A DNA stretch of 7,130 nt. Origin: an uncultured Prevotella sp. (GTDB lineage: Bacteria > Bacteroidota > Bacteroidia > Bacteroidales > Bacteroidaceae). Within the stretch, counting starts at the first letter, position 1. Every line of letters starts with the position of its first letter. The stretch spans positions 1 through 7,130 of the forward strand of contig CAKQDQ010000121.1 of assembly GCA_934229335.1 (NCBI GenBank). Direction: 5' to 3'. Positions 1 through 6,808 of this stretch are shown here, in pieces. The notes beneath the pieces were generated by a model. It was not told the origin of the DNA. It did not search any database and was given only the letters and a program-made list of their open reading frames with translations. Both the position numbers and the translations under genes were made by a program.

Positions 1-9
1 ACTTAGAAT

Positions 10-30
10 AGGGCGTATGACACGCTTTTT
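10..30 (+). terminator. Possible weak intrinsic terminator of an upstream gene
   Basis: A short stem pairs GCGT (13-16) with ACGC (22-25) around a 5-base loop. It can be extended by two G-U pairs and one A-U pair to about seven pairs, and runs directly into a T run (26-30). A second T run follows at 36-41. The form fits a weak rho-independent terminator ending transcription from a gene left of the window. The stem is short, so the call is tentative. Confidence 0.3.
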
Positions 31-103
31 ACGTTCTTTTTAGGTTCATAATGGTTCACAAGTTAGGTAAATACCCTCTTTTCTGTTAATAAAAATAAAA
101 AAT

Positions 104-112
104 GGGGGGGGG
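104..112. repeat. Homopolymeric run of nine G
   Basis: Nine consecutive G stand out in an otherwise strongly AT-rich leader and directly follow an A-rich stretch (about 89-102). The run ends 28 bases before the putative -7 promoter element, so it lies just upstream of where the -33 region should be. G runs of this length can change length by slipped-strand replication. Whether this one does cannot be judged from a single sequence. Confidence 0.85.
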
Positions 113-140
113 TAAAGGAATAATTCATAAAAAATATTTA

Positions 141-148
141 TACTTTTG
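141..148 (+). promoter_or_regulatory. Putative Bacteroidota -7 promoter element (TACTTTTG)
   Basis: The octamer TACTTTTG matches the TAnnTTTG consensus known for the housekeeping sigma factor of Bacteroides and relatives. Transcription would start around 153-157, giving a leader of about 60 bases before the ATG at 217. No good TTG/TTTG -33 element is visible 19-21 bases upstream (the region reads AAAGGAATAATTC), so the promoter may be weak or use the A-rich and G-run DNA upstream. It is the only such match I see in the intergenic DNA, so it probably drives the whole gene set. Confidence 0.5.
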
Positions 149-216
149 CATATAGATACTAACGACCTATTGTTTACATATTAACAAATTTATACCAAAA
201 TAAGAATCTACTGCTT

Positions 217-864
217 ATGTCTTATGCTTTGACTTTATTACAGGATATAATATCCTATTCCTCTTGGAGTTTAGTAATAGGTTTATTACTGACCATCATG
301 TTTGTTGTCTTGATGTTCGTCATCATCAAGGGCTTTTATCCCAAATCCACCTTTACACCGTTGAGCTTTGTAGTAGGAGCGGTGTTGACGGTATTCTTGG
401 CCTACAGAATGATAATACTGTGTGGTGCAATAGGCTTGAAGTCGTTGTGCGATGACTATGCCGCATACATCAATTCGCTATTACCAGCGGGAACGCAGTA
501 TCTGCCAATACCAATAACTAAAGAACAGGTAGACGACCTGTTGGCACAGTCGTTAGAGGAGTTTCCTATCATTGGCTCATTCGTAGGAAGCGGTGAGTTT
601 ACGGGGCATACTACAGCCGACATAGCGCAGTCTATGGCAGACACACTAAATAGCTTCTTAAATCAATATATTGTCAGCTCACTGTTGTGGAGCGTGGCAT
701 ACCTCATCATAGCAGCAGCGATAGTGGTGTGGACTATTAAGAAAAGTTGGGACAACCGTATGAATGGGGGACGCAGCGCGACAAACTATAACAGTGCTAA
801 TACCAACTATAGAGCAGGACACACATCGAGCGGTCATGCCCGTTCTACACGTTACAGAAGATAG
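217..864 (+). CDS. Three-segment inner-membrane protein with basic cytoplasmic tail, function unknown
   Basis: I do not recognise a family. The 215 residues show three hydrophobic segments, at about 17-39, 48-72 and 153-173. The stretch between segments 2 and 3 (about 75-150) is polar and carries Cys79, Pro- and Gly-containing turns and acidic residues. The C-terminal 40 residues are rich in Asn, Ser, Thr, Tyr and Arg and end in a cluster of arginines. By the positive-inside rule the short loop at 40-47 and the tail face the cytoplasm, and the middle domain faces the periplasm. The ATG at 217 is the first in frame with a membrane-protein-like N-terminus. The gene lies about 70 bases downstream of the putative promoter, and 58 bases before the tubulin-like gene with no promoter match between them, so the two are probably co-transcribed. 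Its basic tail could contact the acidic tubulin-like protein (inference). The coding region is near certain; the role is unknown. Confidence 0.88.
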   Translation: MSYALTLLQDIISYSSWSLVIGLLLTIMFVVLMFVIIKGFYPKSTFTPLSFVVGAVLTVFLAYRMIILCGAIGLKSLCDDYAAYINSLLPAGTQYLPIPITKEQVDDLLAQSLEEFPIIGSFVGSGEFTGHTTADIAQSMADTLNSFLNQYIVSSLLWSVAYLIIAAAIVVWTIKKSWDNRMNGGRSATNYNSANTNYRAGHTSSGHARSTRYRR

Positions 865-881
865 TTCTATATGTTATAGAA
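865..881 (+). other. Small AT-rich hairpin between the first two genes
   Basis: TTCTATA (865-871) pairs with TATAGAA (875-881) around a 3-base loop, immediately after the stop codon of the membrane-protein gene. It is followed by A-rich DNA rather than a T run, so it is unlikely to terminate on the + strand. It may be a weak mRNA-processing or stability element, or chance in AT-rich DNA. The rest of the 58-base spacer shows an A-rich leader before the next ATG and no promoter match. Confidence 0.25.
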
Positions 882-922
882 AATAATAAAATAAGACCTT
901 AAATGTAATAATATAAAAAGCT

Positions 923-3900
923 ATGGCAAATCATCTGATAATAGGACTTGGTGGCACGGGAGGTAAAATCCTTCGTGCTATGAGAAAGAGAATCTATGAG
1001 GAATTCGGTACTAACGAACCTGATATCGATACCCATATCAGTTACATCTACGTTGATTCTGACGAGAAGGATCTTAAGGACGACGCAAGCTGGAACTATA
1101 TGGGACATCCCGTATATCTCAGTCCAAACGAGAAAGTAAACATACACGGCATAGGAGGCGGCGTGCTTCAGAATCTGAACGCTTATCCTGGCATCAAGGC
1201 GTTTATAACGGACGATGACCGCAAGTTGATGCAAGATGACCAAGTGTCTGCTATCATTGATGCGGGCATTGGTGGACAGCGACGTCGCTTTGGCAGAATA
1301 CTCTTAGCCAACAACATCACCAACGACCCTAACAACGGCTTTGCGGCTGTGTTGAGCCAGCGTATCATAAACATGACCAATTCGCAGGGAGATGGTAGAG
1401 TAACGTTCCATATCTGCGCAGGTCTTGCTGGCGGTACTGGTTCTGGTTCTATAGTCGACGCTATTGCTCAGCTCCACAAGATAATATCACCAATGGGCAG
1501 AGCCTTTGAGGTGTATCTATATCTCTACGTACCAGAGACATTGGTAGAGCAGGACGTAAACGTAAAGGGCTTCTACCATGGCAACGGCTACGCCGCTTTG
1601 TCTGAGATAAACTCTATCGCTATTGGCAGATATAAGCCAGTGGACATCAGCGGACAGATGGACTCACGCACAGGTAAGGTGCGTCGTCTTATCGACGGAA
1701 CAAACGCTGACCCGTTCAAGCGTGCGTATCTGTTCTCTAACACCAACGAGGCTAACCAGGTGTTGAGAAAGAACGACAAGCTGCCAGCTGCCGTAGCAGA
1801 CTTCCTGTATCAGAGAATAGTATCAGGAGAGACGGAGGGTGGACAGCTCGGACGTATCTCTGAATTGGAGAACGCTGGTACACCACCAGAGAAAGATGCA
1901 TCAAATGTTAACGTTCATGCACGTAACTTCGCTACCTTCGGCATTAAGCGAATAGAGTATCCAGAGTCTGAAATAAGAGCGTATTCTATAGAGAAAAGTG
2001 TATGGATGACTCTTATCGGAATACTCTGCAACACATGGACAGAGCGTAGAGGATTTACTATCGATTCTGATGAGCACGCTGGCATAGGCTATACTCAGGA
2101 AGTAAGAAAACCAGGAACACTGGAGGGGCTATGGCTTGACGATCTCTACCTGACATTACAGAAGCCTGTTGAGAACTTCCCTGGCTCTGAAGAGTGGGAG
2201 TCTTACGACACTTATTGGGACAAATATTGCTCTTTCTTCGCTACAGACACTATTGATGGTGAGAAGGATGACCATATATGGATAGGCAAATTCCTTGACA
2301 TCTGCGAGGCGGAGTATAACAACAACTTCCGTGGCGTTGGTGTGGCGCGCTTCTTTAACACAAACGGTGAGCAGAAGGAGATAAATAGATACGCTTCTAT
2401 CTTGTGTAGACACATAGAGGGTATGCTGTTCAAAGAGTGGGTTGTAGGCAAACACGACGAGAACCGCAGTATGTCATTGCAGAAGATACGCATATACCTC
2501 ACAGAGCTTATTGCCGCTACTAAGGAACGCATCGCAGCGATGGATAATGTGAAGAGTGCGCTCGTAGGAGAGAAGGAGGCTGAGTATGCTAATACGGATG
2601 CTATCAAGAACCGTCTGCAAGATACTGGATGGTTGTCAAAGATGCTCTTCGACTCAAAGAAAAAGCTCTTCATGCAGTACACGGGCGGTATGGCGAAGGA
2701 TTACGCTTACTCATGTAAGATATATGCCTATGACTATGCGCAGCTGTTGCTTGAAGAGGTTATGGTACGCCTTGGCGATATGCTGAAGTCGGTTACTATG
2801 CTTGAGACATTCCTGCGTCAGGCTGTTGAAGACGCTAACAGCAGTGCCGACGCGGCTTGCAAGCCTAACAGTGTAATAAACGGTGAGGTTGAGGTGACTG
2901 ACAAGCGTTATGACCCTGAGATAGTACACGAGGAAGTTGAGCGAATACTGCTTAGCGATAGCGAGGTACAGGAGAAGTCAAAGAACGAGGCTCTCTTGGC
3001 GTTCAAGAAAATAGTTGACGAGTCGGGAAAGACGGTTTACTTCAAGACTATATATGATGCACTCGGTGGCGGAGCACGTGTAGAGGATAAGGACGGCAAC
3101 ATAAAGGAAAGCACCAGAAACCTTATTGACTATGTAGCCAAGAGCTGTCAGCCTCATGTAGAGGCACGTCTGTCTATGATTGCGGACGAAGACGAGACAC
3201 GCAAGCTGTTGGGAGTAAACATTCTTGAGCGTATTAAGCAAGAGTGTCCTACTGAAGCATTGCTCGACAAGTATCTGGAGGGCGTAGTGGCAAGCATGAA
3301 GTCATTCCTTCCTTTCAATGCGGCTGAGTTCGGACGTGTTCCTGCAGGACAGATGGTAGAGCGTATGGCACAGGGTGTGCAGATATGTCTGCCTAAGTAT
3401 AATGACCCGACTAACTTCCGTGAGCACTTCATCAGGAGATTCTCTATGAAGTTCCCTGACACTGTGTTCAAACAGGGTATTAGTGTGGCGGAGAACCCTA
3501 AGGCTAACCAGATTGTCATAATAACTATCAACAGTGGCTTCCCACTGCGCTTTGTGCAGAATGTCAGCTACCTGAAGGAACAGTATGACAACATGACCTC
3601 AGAGCATGAGGTACATGGCAAGCTGAACAAGGTATTGCTGCACAGTGAGACATTGCCTGAGAAAATGTTGCCAAGCCTCTTTGAGGAAGAAGAGGGCGAC
3701 ATTCGCAAGCGTATGATTATGACAGCTCTGAAGGCTTACACCACGCCAAACCTCATAGAGAAAGGTGAAGACGAAGAAACTGGTGAGGAAACGAACGAGA
3801 TAAACATTGGCACACGTATGGATGAGGTGATATATGCTATCGGACCAAACTTCATGCGTACTGTTGAGAAGCTTTGTGAGGACGCTATGTTGCGCGGAAA

Positions 3901-4093
3901 GTTAGTGGACTACATTGACGGAGCGTGCGATGAAGCCTTCCCTAAAGCGGTGGACAAGAAGAAGTTAGCGCAGATAGTAGAAGACTTCGTCTTTGACGAG
4001 GTATTGCCAATGTGCGGTAACAACAAGCGTTCTGCGGAGTTTACTGAGATAAAGGAAGTAGCAAAGGAATTGATTACTGCATTAACAAAATAA
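923..4093 (+). CDS. Large tubulin/FtsZ-superfamily GTPase-like protein (Tubulin_2-type)
   Basis: This 1056-residue protein begins with a Rossmann-type nucleotide-binding fold. A glycine-rich T1-like loop GLGGTGGK lies at residues 8-15, right after the first beta strand. The tubulin signature (T4-like G-box) AGGTGSG lies at 169-175, after a hydrophobic strand. Further conserved-looking pieces are NGYAALSE at 221-228 and a helix at about 288-299. The first ~340 residues fit the domain known as Tubulin_2 (tubulin-like). The remaining ~700 residues look mostly helical and charged, with an acidic low-complexity stretch near 947-962, and resemble nothing I recognise. FtsZ and TubZ are under 500 residues, so this belongs to the large, separate FtsZ-like families. 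The FtsZ catalytic T7 motif (NxDxxD) is not obvious, so GTP binding is better supported than hydrolysis. No membrane segment is seen, so it should be cytoplasmic. It sits between two membrane-protein genes, which suggests that it organises or powers an envelope-spanning assembly (inference). An A-rich leader precedes the ATG, as is typical for Bacteroidota. Confidence 0.9.
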   Translation: MANHLIIGLGGTGGKILRAMRKRIYEEFGTNEPDIDTHISYIYVDSDEKDLKDDASWNYMGHPVYLSPNEKVNIHGIGGGVLQNLNAYPGIKAFITDDDRKLMQDDQVSAIIDAGIGGQRRRFGRILLANNITNDPNNGFAAVLSQRIINMTNSQGDGRVTFHICAGLAGGTGSGSIVDAIAQLHKIISPMGRAFEVYLYLYVPETLVEQDVNVKGFYHGNGYAALSEINSIAIGRYKPVDISGQMDSRTGKVRRLIDGTNADPFKRAYLFSNTNEANQVLRKNDKLPAAVADFLYQRIVSGETEGGQLGRISELENAGTPPEKDASNVNVHARNFATFGIKRIEYPESEIRAYSIEKSVWMTLIGILCNTWTERRGFTIDSDEHAGIGYTQEVRKPGTLEGLWLDDLYLTLQKPVENFPGSEEWESYDTYWDKYCSFFATDTIDGEKDDHIWIGKFLDICEAEYNNNFRGVGVARFFNTNGEQKEINRYASILCRHIEGMLFKEWVVGKHDENRSMSLQKIRIYLTELIAATKERIAAMDNVKSALVGEKEAEYANTDAIKNRLQDTGWLSKMLFDSKKKLFMQYTGGMAKDYAYSCKIYAYDYAQLLLEEVMVRLGDMLKSVTMLETFLRQAVEDANSSADAACKPNSVINGEVEVTDKRYDPEIVHEEVERILLSDSEVQEKSKNEALLAFKKIVDESGKTVYFKTIYDALGGGARVEDKDGNIKESTRNLIDYVAKSCQPHVEARLSMIADEDETRKLLGVNILERIKQECPTEALLDKYLEGVVASMKSFLPFNAAEFGRVPAGQMVERMAQGVQICLPKYNDPTNFREHFIRRFSMKFPDTVFKQGISVAENPKANQIVIITINSGFPLRFVQNVSYLKEQYDNMTSEHEVHGKLNKVLLHSETLPEKMLPSLFEEEEGDIRKRMIMTALKAYTTPNLIEKGEDEETGEETNEINIGTRMDEVIYAIGPNFMRTVEKLCEDAMLRGKLVDYIDGACDEAFPKAVDKKKLAQIVEDFVFDEVLPMCGNNKRSAEFTEIKEVAKELITALTK

Positions 4094-4101
4094 ACTATAA
4101 T

Positions 4102-4160
4102 ATGTAAGTGTTCTTGTATTATTTTAATATTCACAATAATACAAGAACATTAACTTACAT
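4102..4160 (+). promoter_or_regulatory. Long AT-rich hairpin between the tubulin-like and zinc-ribbon genes
   Basis: Inner arms GTTCTTGTATTATT (4110-4123) and AATAATACAAGAAC (4135-4148) pair perfectly over 14 bases around an 11-base loop. Outer arms ATGTAAGT (4102-4109) and ACTTACAT (4153-4160) add eight pairs after a 4-base bulge (4149-4152). It fills much of the 116-base gap, starting 8 bases after the tubulin-like stop codon. No T run follows on either strand, so it is not a textbook terminator. It could protect the upstream mRNA from 3' decay, lower expression of the downstream genes, or be a protein-binding site. No TAnnTTTG promoter is visible between it and the next ATG, favouring read-through. 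Confidence 0.7.
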
Positions 4161-4209
4161 GTTTATAAAAACAATTTAGAATACTTACTTATATAATACG
4201 TAAATAGAT

Positions 4210-4848
4210 ATGGCACAAGGAAGATGTGTGAACATCATGAGATGTTCTAAAGCTAAGAATAAAGAGATACAGGAAGCAGACAAATCAAACTTTGTTTGCG
4301 CAGAGTGTGGCAAACCATTGGTGGAGGTAACAGGTGGTACGGGAGGCAACGGTCATACTACTACTGTCCCTGGTGGTACTACTGGAGGTGGTCCCAATAA
4401 AAAGATTCTCTATGGTGCTGGTGCAGTGATACTTGCTGCGTGCATCGGTGGCGGAGCGTATTTCGCTACTTCTGGCGGCAGCACGGATAAAACTCCAGGA
4501 GGAGTAGATTCAACACTAATCCAGAAGAGAGATTCTATAGAGCAGGCTCGAAAAGACTCTATAGAGAAGGCTAAGGAAGATTCTATAAAGAAGGCACAAG
4601 GTCCAATAGGTGGCACAGGAAAGCAGCCTGGTGGAGGAACATCAGTACCTACAGGACCGAAACCGTGTTCTTTCGCTTCCTTCGATGGCACCACAATGGT
4701 CTTCAAGACTGCTCACGTCATACCAGGAACCAGTGAGATGGCAGAACCGGGCGACAAAGTCGTAGGTGTATGGGACAACGGTGAGGTAAACTCTGTACGC
4801 TGGTATCATGCTGATGGCAGACCGAGCGAGGTGCTCACACATGAGTAA
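4210..4848 (+). CDS. Zinc-ribbon, single-pass membrane protein with extracytoplasmic domain
   Basis: Domain order in these 212 residues is clear. First is an N-terminal zinc ribbon with Cys6, Cys12, Cys30 and Cys33, the last pair as CAECGKPL. A Gly/Thr-rich linker (about 41-62) follows, then one membrane segment (about 65-86). Next come three octad repeats starting DSI (108-131), a Gly/Pro linker (131-152), and a small C-terminal domain (about 153-212) with Trp188 and Trp198. The start resembles, from memory, the GRC...C...F.CPECGKPL zinc ribbons fused to membrane-anchored envelope proteins in other bacteria. With the zinc ribbon inside and the repeats outside, it would link cytoplasm and periplasm. 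There is no cleavable signal peptide. It lies 116 bases after the tubulin-like gene and 16 bases before the next gene, fitting one transcription unit. The zinc ribbon might bind the tubulin-like protein (inference). Specific function is unknown. Confidence 0.88.
   Translation: MAQGRCVNIMRCSKAKNKEIQEADKSNFVCAECGKPLVEVTGGTGGNGHTTTVPGGTTGGGPNKKILYGAGAVILAACIGGGAYFATSGGSTDKTPGGVDSTLIQKRDSIEQARKDSIEKAKEDSIKKAQGPIGGTGKQPGGGTSVPTGPKPCSFASFDGTTMVFKTAHVIPGTSEMAEPGDKVVGVWDNGEVNSVRWYHADGRPSEVLTHE
4531..4602 (+). repeat. Three 24-base coding repeats (octad DSI repeats)
   Basis: Within the zinc-ribbon protein gene, three consecutive 24-base units encode DSIEQARK, DSIEKAKE and DSIKKAQG. At the DNA level each unit starts GA(T/C)TCTATA, so the units are close copies that probably arose by tandem duplication. 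The protein stretch should form a charged helix just outside the membrane, acting as a stalk or spacer. Unit number could vary between strains. Confidence 0.75.
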
Positions 4849-4864
4849 ATAAAAGAAAGACGCT

Positions 4865-5911
4865 ATGCGCAAAATAGTAAACATACATTCTCTTATCGTG
4901 TTGGTAGGATTGCTAATGTGCTCTCCTGCCATACACGCAGAGGAATACGCCACAAAGAGACTGGCACGTATGGCGCAGGTGATGGAGAAGCAAAAGCCTG
5001 CGTTCACGGTCACAAAGAGAACGAACTCTTATGGAGAGGTGGTGCATATAGGAATGAAGCTGTTTCCTGATGTCATGCGCACTATGTTACCTTCGCCGAC
5101 CTATGACTTCCTTGAGAGATTCCTCATGGAACTGAATATGGCGAATGGCGAAGAGCGAGAGAGACTGCTGATGCAGAACTTTGTAACGTTTACTGTTGGT
5201 AATCCCGCAACTGCGCTGAAGGTGGACACAACCTGTGCGTACACGATAGACAAAATAGCCAACTTCCGTTATCGCTCTACATGGACAAGGGACGGTAAGA
5301 CGCTGTTGCAGATGGTGTACGACATGAACTGGCAGATGATGAGCGGCTGCTCTATCGGAGAACTGGAGAAAGACTTTGAGAAGAGACTGCTGAGACACCA
5401 AACAGAGAAGGTGGACACGCTGCCCATAAAGGGCACATACATAATGAGTCCGGTTATAAAGAACGACCTATACCTTGCTGATAAAGGACTGAAGGGAGCA
5501 AACGGACGAGTGTATGCCTTTGATAAGGCACAGTTCTCACGCTCGGTGGCTAACATGATGTTGGCAGAAGACCTACCAGTAGATGTTGACTTGAAGATTA
5601 CGGTAAACCGCTATGACTACATCACAGACGTGGTAACGGTGCCGCTACACAGATACCTGAACTTCTGCAGAACAGAAGAGGGCGGTACGGCTTATTTCGG
5701 ATTGAAAGACGTAAAAGACGATGTGGCTACAGGAATATTGCTCTTCGTAAACAGCAATGGAGGCTTTATGCACATGCTGTCCGTCACGGTTGACCGTAAA
5801 GTAATAGAGAAGGCAAAGGGAACGGTAAACGCTACGCTGCTGCCATATATCCCATTGCACAACGTAAAGAAAGAATACCTAAACTTGACCGAATATGAAA
5901 CTGTTGAATAA
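4865..5911 (+). CDS. Exported protein of unknown function (348 aa)
   Basis: The N-terminus is a typical signal peptide: Arg2/Lys3, a hydrophobic core at about 9-19, and a signal peptidase I site after IHA (residue 25). A Cys at 19 is preceded by LLM, a poor lipobox, so a lipoprotein is less likely. The mature part (about 323 residues) has no membrane segment and mixes alpha and beta stretches. A Pro-containing motif MLPSPTYDFLERF lies at 74-86, and three cysteines at 124, 162 and 268. I do not recognise a domain; it has the general look of uncharacterised Bacteroidales periplasmic proteins. The ATG at 4865 follows the previous stop by 16 bases with a purine-rich AAAGAAAGA just upstream. The 3' end overlaps the next gene by 17 bases, so translation of the two is probably coupled. 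It likely acts in the periplasm with its operon partners (inference). Confidence 0.87.
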   Translation: MRKIVNIHSLIVLVGLLMCSPAIHAEEYATKRLARMAQVMEKQKPAFTVTKRTNSYGEVVHIGMKLFPDVMRTMLPSPTYDFLERFLMELNMANGEERERLLMQNFVTFTVGNPATALKVDTTCAYTIDKIANFRYRSTWTRDGKTLLQMVYDMNWQMMSGCSIGELEKDFEKRLLRHQTEKVDTLPIKGTYIMSPVIKNDLYLADKGLKGANGRVYAFDKAQFSRSVANMMLAEDLPVDVDLKITVNRYDYITDVVTVPLHRYLNFCRTEEGGTAYFGLKDVKDDVATGILLFVNSNGGFMHMLSVTVDRKVIEKAKGTVNATLLPYIPLHNVKKEYLNLTEYETVE

Positions 5912-6785
5912 GATAACGCTTCTGTTGCTTGCCTTAACGCCTTTCGCTACCACAATGGAGGTAAAGGCGCAGGAGGCTTACGCACAAGAGAAGGAACTGA
6001 TAACCAAGGTAAAGCGTGCCCCAGACACTTATGTCTTCGCTGAGGCTACGGCAAAGACGGAAGAAGAGGCGCAAGCGATAGCAGAAGACCTGTTCTATCA
6101 GAACGTCAACGAGTATGTTGCGACAGAAAAGAAAATGCAGGGGGCTGCGGATGTGGTGATAAACGACGCTAAGGCGTTACAGAACTCCGTAACAATGCCA
6201 CGTGGTTCCAATATGCACCGTGTGTTCATATATGTGAAGAAAACTGATATTCTGGCTGTGAAGAATCCTATCGTGATGTCAGAAAGACTGAAACAGATGA
6301 CTGACGAGGAGAAAGCGAAGCAGGAGGCTAAACAGAAAGCGAAGCAAGAGGAAGAGAAACGCATAAGTGCTGAGGCGGAAGCAAAGGTAAGGGCGGAGTA
6401 TACCGCAAAGCAAAAGGCGGCAGAAGAAGCCAAAGCTAAGAAGGCTGCGGAGTTGGCACAGCGTGCTATGGAGGACTCTATAGTAAAGGCGCTGGCGGCA
6501 CAAGACTTTCCTGAAGCTGCGACTAAGTTAGCTGAGGCGAAGAATGTTACGCAGTTGAACACCATGCTGAAGCAGATGAAGCAAAAGGGTGAGGTGAAAG
6601 AATATGCCAAGTACAAAGATATAGCGGTGAAGAGTGACTGGTATTTCGTGCTCTACGACGCTACTGGAAAGGTAAAGGCGGTGTTGACTGATGGTGATGA
6701 GAGAATGAACGTCATGACAGGTCACGCCGATAGCTTAAAGAACTATCCTCAGCATGCGGCGGTAGGAGTGAAATTCAGAAAATAG
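5895..6785 (+). CDS. Exported coiled-coil protein of unknown function (296 aa)
   Basis: A signal peptide is clear: Lys2, a Leu-rich core at about 7-18, and a cleavage site VKA after residue 25. Three parts follow. Residues about 40-125 form a compact alpha/beta domain (YVFAEATAKTEEEAQ..., then RVFIYVKK) that resembles, loosely and from memory, LPP20-type envelope domains. Residues about 126-198 are almost only Ala, Glu, Lys, Gln and Arg and should form a long coiled coil. Residues about 200-296 form a C-terminal domain with DWYFVLYDATGKVKAVLTDG and a closing Gly-Val-Lys-Phe strand. The ATG at 5895 starts inside the end of the previous gene (17-base overlap, different frame). This start gives an intact signal peptide, which supports it. 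No membrane segment follows. The coiled coil suggests oligomerisation or a spacer function in the periplasm. Function unknown. Confidence 0.88.
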   Translation: MKLLNKITLLLLALTPFATTMEVKAQEAYAQEKELITKVKRAPDTYVFAEATAKTEEEAQAIAEDLFYQNVNEYVATEKKMQGAADVVINDAKALQNSVTMPRGSNMHRVFIYVKKTDILAVKNPIVMSERLKQMTDEEKAKQEAKQKAKQEEEKRISAEAEAKVRAEYTAKQKAAEEAKAKKAAELAQRAMEDSIVKALAAQDFPEAATKLAEAKNVTQLNTMLKQMKQKGEVKEYAKYKDIAVKSDWYFVLYDATGKVKAVLTDGDERMNVMTGHADSLKNYPQHAAVGVKFRK

Positions 6786-6808
6786 TCTAATCGTATAATA
6801 GTGAAAAC

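Noticed and set aside
43..58. Two copies of GGTTCA spaced 10 bases apart, possible operator
   Set aside because: The units are only six bases, occur just twice, and lie about 85-100 bases before the putative promoter; chance is a sufficient explanation.
264..455. 63-aa + strand frame inside the first membrane-protein gene
   Set aside because: It is shifted relative to a convincing three-segment membrane protein and shows no independent start signal or coherent protein features.
944..967. GLGGTGGK read as a P-loop (Walker A) of an ATPase
   Set aside because: No Ser/Thr follows the Lys and no Walker B is evident, while the AGGTGSG box at residues 169-175 is the tubulin-family signature. The first loop fits the T1 loop of that fold better.
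2212..2682. 156-aa open frame on the minus strand inside the tubulin-like gene
   Set aside because: It lies wholly opposite a confident gene, its product has no recognisable domain or natural composition, and no promoter or leader is visible.
923..4093. Plasmid or phage partition TubZ, or chromosomal FtsZ
   Set aside because: The protein is more than twice their length, and no centromere-like repeats, TubR-type regulator, phage genes or division-cluster genes (ftsA, ftsQ, mur) are next to it.
4865..5911. Lipoprotein signal peptide with lipobox Cys19
   Set aside because: The residues before the Cys are LLM, and Met at -1 is not usual for a lipobox. A good signal peptidase I site (IHA, residue 25) follows a few residues later.
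6098..6616. 172-aa open frame on the minus strand
   Set aside because: It is opposite the Lys/Ala/Glu-rich coiled-coil gene, whose codon bias removes stops from the other strand. Its product is an unnatural run of Ser, Cys, Phe and Ala, and no start context is seen.
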